Of a stretch of DNA of 44,762 nucleotides, positions 7,814 to 15,807 are shown one piece after another. A program made the translations under genes and the position numbers. The stretch lies in contig NZ_BONC01000064.1 in assembly GCF_016862515.1 (NCBI RefSeq), positions 1 through 44,762 of the forward strand. Direction: 5' to 3'. The notes below the pieces were generated by a model. It searched no databases. It was not told the origin of the DNA and worked only from the letters and a program-made list of their open reading frames with translations. This DNA comes from Asanoa iriomotensis. GTDB lineage: Bacteria > Actinomycetota > Actinomycetes > Mycobacteriales > Micromonosporaceae. Position 1 is the stretch's first letter; each line of letters starts with the position of its first letter.

Positions 7814-9031
7814 CTATTTCCGGGCGGTGCCCGGCCCTGTTGTTTGCAGACTGTTTTCCGTGTGCGGCGGATGGGCCCACGGCACGCCCAGCTCCGACGG
7901 CAGCGCGTGCTGCTCCGCGGCCCGGCGGAGCACGCCGTTGATGCCGCGGATCGAGCGGACCCGCTGCGGCCCGGCGCCGAGGTCGGCGACGACTCCGTCG
8001 CCGAGCGCCGCCGGCGCGGGCGCCGCGCCGAGCGCCTCGACCACCGCGGTGAAGCCCGCGGTGGCCGCCAGTGCTGCCCGCAGCGGCACGCCGGCCCGGT
8101 CGGCGCGGTGCGCGAGCAGGTTGTCGAGCAGGTCGACCCGGCCGGGCACCTCGCGCATCCCGGGGTCGCCGGGCAGCCGGAGGCGGTCGGTCGGGTACTC
8201 CAGCGTCGCACTCCCCCGCGTCCCGGTGACGGTGATCTCCCCGGGGATGAGCTCCTCGCCGGCCAGCGTGACGGCGACGACCACCGGCGGGCGCCCCTGG
8301 CCGGTCAACCGGAGCACGGCCGTGTCGTCACTCTCGATCGGCCGCGTCCGGTAGCGCTCCACCTCGAGGGTTTTCGGCACGCTTTGCTCTGCATCCAGAT
8401 ACGCACCACCCCCGGTGACCAGCGGTGCGTATCTGGAAGCAGAGCAAACCCTGTCGGCGAGGGCCAGGGACTGCATGACCGCGTGGCCGAGTGGATTGAT
8501 CAGAGCGCCGTCCACCGCGCGCCTGCCCGCCCAGGGCGACCGGGCGTAGTACGCGTCGTCGCGCTGCCAGGAAGCGACCGCCGCGATGCCCGTGACCGTG
8601 CCGAGGGCGCCGCCCTCGACGGCAGCGCACAGCTCGTCGTAGGCCGCCGACGCCAGCGCCTGGAAGCCCACCTGGCAGGACCGGCCGGCTTCGGCCAGCG
8701 CCGCGACCAGCCTGGTGTGGTCAGCCAGCGACAGCAGCGGCGGCTTCTCCAGCAGCAGGTCGCAGCGGGCGGCCAGGGCGTCCAGCGCGATCGGCAGGTG
8801 GGTGCCCGGTGGTGTGCAGATCACCACGACGTCGGGGCGGGTCTCGGCGAGCAGCGTGTGGTGGTCGGGGAAGAGCCGGGTTCCGGGCGGGACCGGCGGG
8901 TCCGGGTCGAGCGGGTTCGGCTCGGCGATGCCGACGAACGCGATCGCACCCGACTCGTGTCTCGGGGCCAGCCGCCGCCGGTGCCAGCGGCCGTGGCCGT
9001 TGGCACCGATCAGCGCGACCCGGACGGTCAT
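7814..9031 (-). CDS. Gfo/Idh/MocA-family NAD(P)-dependent oxidoreductase with palindrome-encoded insert
   Basis: Predicted cytosolic sugar or polyol dehydrogenase of 405 aa. The N-terminal Rossmann fold shows LIGANGHGRWH (7-17) and the family EKP motif at E95-K96-P97; a C-terminal substrate domain follows, with EVERYRTRPIESDDTA around 223-238. It is the last gene of a five-gene operon, and its ATG overlaps the stop of the preceding gene (ATGA, 9028-9031), implying translational coupling. Substrate unknown; context suggests a pectin-derived sugar acid or side-chain sugar. Oddity: residues 195-217, between ...LALADR and the EVERYR strand, are encoded by a 66-bp near-perfect palindrome (8383-8448). 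From memory of the family this segment is normally short, so it looks like an in-frame insertion. Whether the protein remains active cannot be seen. Confidence 0.88.
   Translation of the reverse strand: MTVRVALIGANGHGRWHRRRLAPRHESGAIAFVGIAEPNPLDPDPPVPPGTRLFPDHHTLLAETRPDVVVICTPPGTHLPIALDALAARCDLLLEKPPLLSLADHTRLVAALAEAGRSCQVGFQALASAAYDELCAAVEGGALGTVTGIAAVASWQRDDAYYARSPWAGRRAVDGALINPLGHAVMQSLALADRVCSASRYAPLVTGGGAYLDAEQSVPKTLEVERYRTRPIESDDTAVLRLTGQGRPPVVVAVTLAGEELIPGEITVTGTRGSATLEYPTDRLRLPGDPGMREVPGRVDLLDNLLAHRADRAGVPLRAALAATAGFTAVVEALGAAPAPAALGDGVVADLGAGPQRVRSIRGINGVLRRAAEQHALPSELGVPWAHPPHTENSLQTTGPGTARK
8383..8448. repeat. 66-bp palindromic element inside a coding sequence
   Basis: Two 25-bp arms (8383-8407 and 8424-8448) are inverted copies differing at one position, separated by a 16-bp loop. 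The outer ends read TTTGCTCTGC and GCAGAGCAAA. The unit is 66 bp, exactly 22 codons, with no stop in the host frame, so the gene stays open. In size and shape it resembles REP/MITE or Rickettsia-type palindromic elements. No second copy is seen in this window. Confidence 0.85.
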
Positions 9032-10491
9032 GCGCCGGCCAACGTGGACTCGACGCCGTGCTTGTCGAACTCGGTCAGCCAGTCGACGACCAGCTCCCGC
9101 ACGGTCTCGTCGCCGGCCAGCTCCGCCGGGAAGACGGCGGTGAGGCCGAACAGCGCACCGGCGAGTCCGTCCGGAGTGGACGGAGCCGCCGCGACCGCGG
9201 CGCGGATCTGGGCGGCCAGCGGGTCGTCCAGCTCCAGCGTCCGGCCGTCGTCGGCGATGCCGCGGGCATAGCGCATCCACGCCGCCACGACCAGCGCTCC
9301 CCAGCGGGGAGCCGCGCCGGCCGCCCGGCGATCGCGGATCGTCTCCAGCACCCGCTGCGGCAGCTTCTGCGTGCCGTCCATGGCGACCTGGGTGGTGCGG
9401 TGGGCGATCGCCGGGTTCGCGAACCGCTCCAGCGCCAACTCGCCATATTCGACGACGGAGACGCCGTCCGGTGGGGTGAAGCTGGGGGCGATGTCCTCGG
9501 CGACGAACCGGCGCATCGCGTCGGCCAGGCCAGGCATCCGGTGCGCGTCGGCGATCGTCGCCCGGCCCGCCAGCACGCCCAGGTAGGCCATACCCGAGTG
9601 CACCCCGTTGAGGGCGCGCAGCTTGAGCCGCTCCCAGGGCCCGGCGTCGTCGGTCAGCACCGCGCCGGCCGCCTCCCAGGCCGGCCGCCCGCCCGGGAAG
9701 TCGTCCTCGATCACCCATTGCCGGTAGGGCTCGCCGTAGACCGCGGCCTCGTCGCGCACGCCCAGCACCGCGGCCGCCACGGCCCGGCTGGCATCCGTCG
9801 AGGCCGGCACGATCCGGTCGACCATCGTGCCGGGGCAGCGGACGTTGGCGCGCAGCCACTCGTCGTCCTGCCCGGCACGGTTGAACGCCGCCTCGAGCAT
9901 GCCGCTGGTGCGGCGCCCGTTGGAGGAGAAGTTGTCGCAGCTCACGATCGCGATCGGGCCGGCGTCGGCACGGGAGCGGGCGACCAGGCCGCGGAACAGC
10001 AGCCCCGGCACCGTCGTCGGCGGCCGGTCGCCGCGCAGGTCGGCGTCCAGCGCGGGGTCGTCCAGTAGCCGGCCGGTCGCCGGGTCGAGCCGATAGGCCT
10101 TCTCCGTGACGCACAGCGTCACCACCCGGATCGCCGGGTCGGCCAGCAACGCGACCACAGCCTCCGGATCGGCCGCGGCGGTCCGGGCGCCGGCGAACGC
10201 GCCGACCACCCGCGCCCGCGCGCCGTCGGCGGACATGTCGCTGACGCTGTAGAGCAGGTCCTGGGCCCGCAGCGCAGCGACGACGTCGGTCGAGCGGGGC
10301 GCGACGCCGACGATCCCCCATTCGCCGCCGGCCGCCGCGACCGCCTCCTCGGTGTAGACCGCCTGGTGCGCGCGGTGGAACGCACCGAGTCCGATGTGCA
10401 CGATGCCGGCCGGCACCGTGCCGGGGCGCACGAGCGGCCGGCTCTCCACGGGCAGCCGCCGCAGCGAGCCGAGCCCGAGCAGCGGGGTCAT
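9028..10491 (-). CDS. Mannitol dehydrogenase-family oxidoreductase, probable fructuronate/tagaturonate reductase (UxuB-type)
   Basis: Predicted NAD(H)-dependent reductase of 487 aa. The N-terminal cofactor domain contains IVHIGLGAFHRAH (30-42), and the C-terminal domain contains the polyol-specific long-chain dehydrogenase signature K290-x4-N295-x2-H298 (KLRALNGVH), including the catalytic Lys. In uronate catabolism this family reduces D-fructuronate to D-mannonate or D-tagaturonate to D-altronate; other members oxidise mannitol or arabinitol. Location downstream of UxaC supports the uronate role. The ATG at 10491 overlaps the stop of the FucD-like gene (ATGA), and its own TGA overlaps the next ATG, so this part of the operon is fully coupled. 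Exact substrate (fructuronate, tagaturonate or polyol) cannot be decided by reading alone. Confidence 0.87.
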   Translation of the reverse strand: MTPLLGLGSLRRLPVESRPLVRPGTVPAGIVHIGLGAFHRAHQAVYTEEAVAAAGGEWGIVGVAPRSTDVVAALRAQDLLYSVSDMSADGARARVVGAFAGARTAAADPEAVVALLADPAIRVVTLCVTEKAYRLDPATGRLLDDPALDADLRGDRPPTTVPGLLFRGLVARSRADAGPIAIVSCDNFSSNGRRTSGMLEAAFNRAGQDDEWLRANVRCPGTMVDRIVPASTDASRAVAAAVLGVRDEAAVYGEPYRQWVIEDDFPGGRPAWEAAGAVLTDDAGPWERLKLRALNGVHSGMAYLGVLAGRATIADAHRMPGLADAMRRFVAEDIAPSFTPPDGVSVVEYGELALERFANPAIAHRTTQVAMDGTQKLPQRVLETIRDRRAAGAAPRWGALVVAAWMRYARGIADDGRTLELDDPLAAQIRAAVAAAPSTPDGLAGALFGLTAVFPAELAGDETVRELVVDWLTEFDKHGVESTLAGA

Positions 10492-11774
10492 CGCCACACC
10501 GGCCCGTCCGGGAACGAGAACCGTTCCACCGACTCGGGTTTCATCGTGGCGCTGTAGCCCGGTGCGGTGGGCAGCAGATAGCGGCCGCCGCTCGTGCGCA
10601 CGGGGTCGACGAAGTGCTCGTGCAGGTGATCCACGTATTCCACCATCCGTCCCTCGAGTGCCGTGCCGACCCGCAGGAAGTCGAAGAAGGCCAGGTGCTG
10701 CACCAGCTCGCAGAGGCCGACGCCGCCGGCGTGCGGGCAGACCGGCACACCGAACTTCGCGGCCAGCAGCAGCTCGGCGAGCACCTCGTTGACGCCGCCG
10801 ACCCGGCAGGCGTCGATCTGCATGACGCCGATCGCGTCGGCCTGGAGGAGCTGCTTGAAGATCACCCGGTTGGCCGCGACCTCGCCGGTGGCCACCCTGA
10901 TCGGCGCGACCGCGCGCTGGACGCGGGCGTGGCCGAGCACGTCGTCGGCGTGGGTCGGCTCCTCGATCCAGTAGGGGTCGACCTCGGCCAGCCGGGCCAT
11001 CGCGGCGATCGCCTGGTCGACGTCCCAGACCTGGTTGGCGTCCATCATCAGCAGCGCGTCCGGGCCGATCTCGTCCCGGATGATCCGGGCCCGGCGCACG
11101 TCGTCCTCGAGGTCGCCGCCGACCTTCATCTTCATGGCCCGCCAACCCTCGGCGTACGCGGCGCGGGTCAGCGCCCGTACCTTGTCGTCCGGGTAGCCCA
11201 GCCAGCCGACCGACGTGGTGTAGGACGGGAAGCCCTCCCGCTCGACCAGCGCCAGCCGCTCCGCGTACCCCTTCTGACCGTTGTCGAGGATGGCCGCCGC
11301 GTCGTCCGGGGTGAGCGCGTCGGTGATGTGGTGGAAGTCGACGTTCGCGACGAGCTCGTCCGTCGGCATCTCGGCGAGCAGACGCCACAGCGGCACGCCG
11401 GCGGCCTTGGCCCGCAGGTCCCAGACCGCGTTGACCAGGGCGCCGGTGGCCATGTGGATGACGCCTTTCTCCGGGCCCAGCCAGCGCAGCTGCGGGTCGG
11501 CGGTCAGCGAGCGCCAGAACGCGACGGGCTCGGCGGCGATCTCCGCCAGCGTCCGGCCGGTGACGTGCCGGGACAGCGCCTCGACCGCGGCGCAGGTGAT
11601 CTCGTTGCCGCGACCGTTGGTGAAGGTGAAGCCGGCGCCGGTGAGGTCCCCGTCGGTGCGCAGCTCCACATAGGTCGCCGAGTAGTCGCCGCGGTTGATG
11701 GCGTCGGAGCCGTCGCCCGTGTCGGCGGTCGGGAACCGCACGTCGTGCACCTCGACGGCGCGGATGGTGGTCAC
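10488..11774 (-). CDS. Enolase-superfamily sugar-acid dehydratase, L-fuconate dehydratase (FucD/ENOSF1) type
   Basis: Predicted Mg2+-dependent dehydratase of 428 aa that would remove water from an aldonate to give a 2-keto-3-deoxy acid. Superfamily residues are all visible: K215 and K217 (KMKVG), metal ligands D245 (with N247), E271 and E298, and the D321/H348 dyad. The N-terminal DTGDGSDAINRGDYSATYV and TNGRGNEITCAAVEAL segments are hallmarks of the L-fuconate dehydratase branch rather than of mannonate or galactonate dehydratases. The GTG start at 11774 overlaps the UxaC stop (GTGA) and follows AAGGAG. Because it is coupled to UxaC and a UxuB-type reductase and no UxuA is present, it may act on the aldonate made by the reductase, or it may handle L-fuconate or a related acid from pectin side chains. 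The second reading follows the family; the first is inference. Confidence 0.9.
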   Translation of the reverse strand: MTTIRAVEVHDVRFPTADTGDGSDAINRGDYSATYVELRTDGDLTGAGFTFTNGRGNEITCAAVEALSRHVTGRTLAEIAAEPVAFWRSLTADPQLRWLGPEKGVIHMATGALVNAVWDLRAKAAGVPLWRLLAEMPTDELVANVDFHHITDALTPDDAAAILDNGQKGYAERLALVEREGFPSYTTSVGWLGYPDDKVRALTRAAYAEGWRAMKMKVGGDLEDDVRRARIIRDEIGPDALLMMDANQVWDVDQAIAAMARLAEVDPYWIEEPTHADDVLGHARVQRAVAPIRVATGEVAANRVIFKQLLQADAIGVMQIDACRVGGVNEVLAELLLAAKFGVPVCPHAGGVGLCELVQHLAFFDFLRVGTALEGRMVEYVDHLHEHFVDPVRTSGGRYLLPTAPGYSATMKPESVERFSFPDGPVWR

Positions 11775-13180
11775 GCCGGGTCTCCTTCCAGCCGGAAGAC
11801 CCGCTTCGGCAACCGGTAGGCGAGGTCCACGATGGTCTCGGCGGCCTCGTCGAAGGGCAGCCGGTGCTCGGCGACCAGCCGGGCGAGGTAGCCGGCGTCG
11901 ACCCGGCGGGCCACGTCGTGCCGCACGGGGATCGAGCAGAACGCCCGGGTGTCGTCGACGAAGCCGGCGGTGTTGTAGAAGCCGGCGCTCTCGGTGACCG
12001 CCTCGCGGAACCGGCGCAGCACCTCGGGCGAGTCCAGGAACCACCAGGGTGCGCCGAGGTAGACGGCGGCGTAGCCGCCCGCGATGGGTGCCAGTTCGCG
12101 GGTGAACGTGTACTCGTCGAGCGTGTAGACGACCAGGCGCAGGCGGGGGTCGTTGCCGTACGCGTCGAGCAGCGGGGTCAGGGCGTGCAGATATTCCGTC
12201 GCCTGCGGGATGTCGCCGCCCACGTCCCGGCCGTGTGTCGCGTGCAGCCACCGGTTGTGGTTGCGCACGGCGCCCGGGTGCAGCTGCATCACGAGACCGT
12301 CCTCGATGGACATGCGGGCGAACTCGATCAGCATGTGGGCGCGGAAGGTCTCGGCGTCGGCGGCGTCGGCCTCGCCCCGCAGGCCGCGGGCGAACAGGCT
12401 CGCCGCCTCCGCCGGGGTCAGGCGGGCCGTGCGGGCCGTCGGGTGGCCGTGGTCGCTGGAGGTCGCGCCGGCCGCGACGAAGGCCGCGCGGCGTGAGCGC
12501 AGGGCGGCCAGGTAGCCGCGGTAGGTGCCAGTGTCCTCGCCGGCCACCTCGCCGAGCCGGGCGACCCGGTCGGCCCAGCCCTCGAACTCCATGTCGACCA
12601 CGTCGTCGGGGCGGAACGTGGTGATCACCCGGCCGCCCCAGCCGTCGGCGGCGAGCTTGGCGTGCGCGGCCAGGTCGTCCAGCGGTGACTCGGTGGTGGC
12701 CAGCACCTCGATGTTGAAGCGCTCGAACAGCGCCCGCGGCCGGAAGTCGGGGGTGGCCAGCTTCGCGGCGAGCGCGTCGTACACCTCGTCGGCGGTCTTC
12801 GGCGTCAGCCGGGTGGTGACGCCGAAGACGGTCTCGAAGGTCCGCTCCAGCCAGAGCCGCGACGGCGTGCCGCGGAACAGGTGCCAGTGGTCGACGAACA
12901 GCCGCCAGATCGCCCGGCCGTCGGTCTCGGCCGGCTCGCCGTCGCGGGTCGGCACGCCGAGGCGGGCCGGCGGAATGCCCTGGCTGAGCAGCATCCGGGT
13001 CAGGTAGTGGTCCGGCACGATGATCAGCCGGGCGGGGTCGGGAAACGGCTCGTCGTCGGCCAGGACGGCGGGGTCCACATGGCCGTGCGGCGAGATCAGC
13101 GGCAGGTCACGCGCGAGCCCGTACAGCTCGCGGGCGATCGCCCGTTGACCCGGCTCGGCCGGAAACAGCAGGTCGGACAT
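11771..13180 (-). CDS. uxaC: Uronate isomerase (glucuronate isomerase), UxaC
   Basis: Predicted cytosolic isomerase of 469 aa, the usual family length, interconverting D-galacturonate/D-tagaturonate and D-glucuronate/D-fructuronate. It belongs to the amidohydrolase superfamily; the N-terminal metal motif SPHGHVDP (H32, H34) and family phrases such as RLWLERTFE, EVLATTESP, MQLHPGAVRNHN and GAPWWFLDSPEVLRRFRE are visible. The ATG at 13180 follows GAGGGAG. It is second in the operon, 14 bp after the first Gfo/Idh/MocA gene, and its stop overlaps the FucD-like start. It is the entry enzyme for uronic acids released by the pectate lyases, which makes it the best anchor for the function of the whole operon. 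Confidence 0.96.
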   Translation of the reverse strand: MSDLLFPAEPGQRAIARELYGLARDLPLISPHGHVDPAVLADDEPFPDPARLIIVPDHYLTRMLLSQGIPPARLGVPTRDGEPAETDGRAIWRLFVDHWHLFRGTPSRLWLERTFETVFGVTTRLTPKTADEVYDALAAKLATPDFRPRALFERFNIEVLATTESPLDDLAAHAKLAADGWGGRVITTFRPDDVVDMEFEGWADRVARLGEVAGEDTGTYRGYLAALRSRRAAFVAAGATSSDHGHPTARTARLTPAEAASLFARGLRGEADAADAETFRAHMLIEFARMSIEDGLVMQLHPGAVRNHNRWLHATHGRDVGGDIPQATEYLHALTPLLDAYGNDPRLRLVVYTLDEYTFTRELAPIAGGYAAVYLGAPWWFLDSPEVLRRFREAVTESAGFYNTAGFVDDTRAFCSIPVRHDVARRVDAGYLARLVAEHRLPFDEAAETIVDLAYRLPKRVFRLEGDPA

Positions 13181-13194
13181 GCACTCCCTCGCGG

Positions 13195-14508
13195 TCAGGT
13201 CGGATCGAGCAGGTCGGTGGCGGTGACCGGCGCGCCGGTCGCCATCGAGCGGTTGGCGGCCAGCCCGGTGAGCAGCGCGTTCGCGCCGTCGCGGGCGGTG
13301 GCCGAGCGGTCCATGGGGTCGGTCGCGCCGCCGAACAGCACGGCGGTCATCCGCGCGTCGGCGCCACCGTGGCCGCCGCGGCGGTAACCGGGCACCGGCA
13401 CCTCGCGGGCGGGTGCCCAGAACGGGTGGACGGTCAGCCGCGCGTGGCCGCGCTCGGCCGCGGCCACCTCGCCGTGCACGGCGGCACCCTTGACCTCGCT
13501 CGCGCCGGCGGGGCTGACGTGGTCGCTCTCGACGACCTCGAGCTCCAGCCGGCCGCGGCTGCCGTTGACCATGACGCGATAACCCTCCCACGGCGCGTAC
13601 GCGGTGAGGTGGTAGGTCATCGTCGCGCCCGTGTCGTAGCGGACCAGCACGGCCAGGTCGTCGTCGATGGTGACACCGGGCGCGAACACGTTCTGGTCCC
13701 GCAGGTAGCCGTCCTCGTCCTCGGCGTCGAGGTAGAGGGCGCGCAGCAGCGGGTTGTCGCCGAGTTGGAGGGCGAACGGGTCGTCCGCGGCCTGCGGGGC
13801 GCCGTGGCCGCGGGCGTAGTCGCGGGCGTAGCCGTGCCGCTTTCCGTCGGGGCCGTAGAAGAACCGCCGGCCCTGCGCGAAGACGGTGACGGGCGTCGCG
13901 TCGAGCCACCAGTTGACCAGGTCGAAGTGGTGGCCGGACTTGTGCACGAGCAGGCCGCCGGAGTTGGCCGCGTCGCGATGCCAGCGGCGGAAGTAGTCGG
14001 CGCCGTGCCGCACGTCGAGCAACCACTCGAAGTGGACGGAGCCGATCTCGCCGATCTCCCTCAGCGTCTCGCGGAAGGCCTCGTGCAGGGGGTTGTAGCG
14101 GTAGTTGAACGCCACCCGTACCCGGTGGCCGGTCTCTTTCTCTGTTGCCAGGATCCGCCGGCAGCCGTCGACGTCGGTGGTCATCGGCTTCTCGGTCACC
14201 ACGTCGCAGCCGGCCCGCAGGGCCGCCACGATGTAGTCGGCGTGCGTCGCGTCGACGGTGGTGACCAGCACCTCGTCGATCTGCTCGGCCTCGAGCATCG
14301 TGGCAAAGTCGGCCGCGTCATATTGCTTGGCCGGGGCGGCGCCCAGCTCGCCGAGCCAGCGGTTGTGCGCCGCCATCCGCGTGTGGTTGACGTCGGCCAG
14401 GGCCGCCACGACCGCGCGGTCGGCGTGGTCGACGGCCAGGGCGCGCAGGAACATGCCGGCCCGGGCACCGGCGCCGACCAACGCGTAGCGACGTCGTTCC
14501 TGAGGCAT
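13195..14508 (-). CDS. Gfo/Idh/MocA-family oxidoreductase, first gene of the uronate operon
   Basis: Predicted NAD(P)-dependent dehydrogenase of 437 aa. The Rossmann motif VGAGARAG lies near the N-terminus and the TEKPM motif follows about 110 residues later; the long C-terminal alpha/beta domain contains FEWLLDVRHGADYFRRWHR and HKSGHHFDLVNWW, a His-rich patch typical of the substrate site in this group. The substrate is unknown; family members act on sugars, inositols or glycosides, including keto-sugar chemistry. The ATG at 14508 follows AAGGGG. It is the promoter-proximal gene behind a consensus-like promoter with a perfect LacI-type operator, so its expression should respond to the divergent LacI regulator. 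Confidence 0.9.
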   Translation of the reverse strand: MPQERRRYALVGAGARAGMFLRALAVDHADRAVVAALADVNHTRMAAHNRWLGELGAAPAKQYDAADFATMLEAEQIDEVLVTTVDATHADYIVAALRAGCDVVTEKPMTTDVDGCRRILATEKETGHRVRVAFNYRYNPLHEAFRETLREIGEIGSVHFEWLLDVRHGADYFRRWHRDAANSGGLLVHKSGHHFDLVNWWLDATPVTVFAQGRRFFYGPDGKRHGYARDYARGHGAPQAADDPFALQLGDNPLLRALYLDAEDEDGYLRDQNVFAPGVTIDDDLAVLVRYDTGATMTYHLTAYAPWEGYRVMVNGSRGRLELEVVESDHVSPAGASEVKGAAVHGEVAAAERGHARLTVHPFWAPAREVPVPGYRRGGHGGADARMTAVLFGGATDPMDRSATARDGANALLTGLAANRSMATGAPVTATDLLDPT

Positions 14509-14527
14509 CGACCAACCCCTTCGCGCG

Positions 14528-14575
14528 GTGCAAACGTTTGCACGAAACTATCCATGCGGCCACCGTGGCCGTCAA
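14528..14575 (-). promoter_or_regulatory. Promoter of the uronate operon with a perfect LacI-type operator
   Basis: On the minus strand, TTGACG (14570-14575) is 17 nt from GATAGT (14547-14552). Immediately downstream, over the expected transcription start, lies the perfect 16-bp palindrome GTGCAAACGTTTGCAC (14528-14543), the classic CG-centred LacI-family operator shape. Binding there would block initiation of the leftward operon. Confidence 0.8.
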
Positions 14576-14657
14576 TGTCTTGTCCACTATTACCGGTTTT
14601 GCCGGCCGCAACCGCCTAGTCGGAGCGCCTCCGCAACCGAGTCGCAACAACTGACCG

Positions 14658-14686
14658 TTGACAGCCACGCAACCGTTTGCATTAAT
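14658..14686 (+). promoter_or_regulatory. Promoter of the lacI-ABC operon with an operator in the spacer
   Basis: A perfect -35 TTGACA (14658-14663) is 17 nt from ATTAAT (14681-14686). The spacer contains GCAACCGTTTGC (14669-14680), one base from the perfect operator core GCAAACGTTTGC seen 126 bp away. This suggests autoregulation of the LacI regulator and repression of the transporter genes. Confidence 0.72.
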
Positions 14687-14748
14687 TGGCGCACTTGAGT
14701 GACGGCCACCACAGCAGAAGGGGGCCCCGAAGCCGAGAGGATCGCCGC

Positions 14749-15801
14749 GTGCCAGCCACCATCCGCGACGTCGCGCGCGAGTCCGGGGTGCACATCTCCA
14801 CGGTCTCGCGCACGTTCTCGGCGCCGCACCTGGTCAACCCGGAGACCCGCAGCCGGGTGCTGGCCTGTGCCGAGCACCTCGGCTACCGCCCCAACCGCGC
14901 GGCCCGGGCGCTGATCACCGGGCGCACGCACAACATCGGCCTGATCGTGGCCGACATCGCGAACCCGTTCTTCCCCCCGCTGATCAAGGCCGCCGAGAGC
15001 CAGGCCCGCCAGCGGGACTACCACATCTTCGTCACCGACACCAACGAGGACGCGAGCGTCGAGGAGGACCTGGTCCGCGCCCTGGCCAAACAGGTCGACG
15101 GGGTCCTGCTCTGCAGCCCGCGGATGAGCAACAGCCTGATCGAGCAGCTCAGCCGCGAGGTGCCGCTGGTGGTGGTCAACCGCCAGCTCACCGGCCTGCC
15201 GACCGTGGTGATGGACGTCGCCCAAGGTGCCCGGCTCGCCGTCGACCACCTCAGCCGGCTCGGCCACCGGCATCTCGCCCTGGTCTCCGGCCCGCGCGGG
15301 TCGTGGACCAGCCGGGAGATCCGCCGGTCGGCCATGTCGGCGGCGCGGGCCAGCGACGCGGAGCTGACGGTCATCGGGCCCAACCAGCCCACCGAGGACG
15401 GCGGCATGGCGGTCGCCGAGCAGATCGTCCGGTCCGGGGTGACGGCCGTCCTCGCGTACAACGACCTCATGGCCATCGGCCTGATCGAAGGCCTTTCCGT
15501 TCACGGCCGCCGGGTCCCGGAAGACATCAGCGTGGTTGGCATCGACGACATCGCGCTGAGCCGCCTCACCCGCCCCAAGCTGACGACGGTGGCGACCCCA
15601 ACCGCCGCCGCCGGACGGGCGGCCGTCGACATGCTCCTCGCGCACGGCGACGACCGCCGCACCACCGCACAGGTAACCCTGCAGACCGAGCTGGTCATCC
15701 GCGACTCGACGGGGCCGGGCCCGGGCCCGCACAGCCATGCGGACCCGGGCGACGTGGTCGCTCCCGCCCCCGGAGAGGTCGCCTCCTACGCCAAGGAGTG
15801 A
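14749..15801 (+). CDS. LacI-family transcriptional regulator of the uronate/ABC divergon
   Basis: Predicted repressor of 350 aa. It opens on a LacI helix-turn-helix (ATIRDVARESGVHISTVSRT) followed by the hinge helix region YRPNRAARAL and a periplasmic-binding-protein-like effector domain (DIANPFFPPLI, VDGVLLCSPR, VVGIDDIALSRL). The GTG at 14749 is chosen because the helix-turn-helix starts at once and GAGAGG lies upstream; an in-frame TTG 21 codons earlier overlaps the promoter. It lies between two operators that match the palindromic LacI consensus, so it very probably controls both divergent operons. The effector is likely an oligogalacturonide, uronate or pathway intermediate, by context. 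Its stop overlaps the Shine-Dalgarno of the next gene, so it is the first gene of the transporter operon. Confidence 0.95.
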   Translation: MPATIRDVARESGVHISTVSRTFSAPHLVNPETRSRVLACAEHLGYRPNRAARALITGRTHNIGLIVADIANPFFPPLIKAAESQARQRDYHIFVTDTNEDASVEEDLVRALAKQVDGVLLCSPRMSNSLIEQLSREVPLVVVNRQLTGLPTVVMDVAQGARLAVDHLSRLGHRHLALVSGPRGSWTSREIRRSAMSAARASDAELTVIGPNQPTEDGGMAVAEQIVRSGVTAVLAYNDLMAIGLIEGLSVHGRRVPEDISVVGIDDIALSRLTRPKLTTVATPTAAAGRAAVDMLLAHGDDRRTTAQVTLQTELVIRDSTGPGPGPHSHADPGDVVAPAPGEVASYAKE

Positions 15802-15807
15802 GCGCAC

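Noticed and set aside
8328-8630. Small minus-strand frame across the 66-bp palindrome
   Set aside because: It is in a different frame from the Gfo/Idh/MocA gene and is kept open only by base composition and the repeat; no family features.
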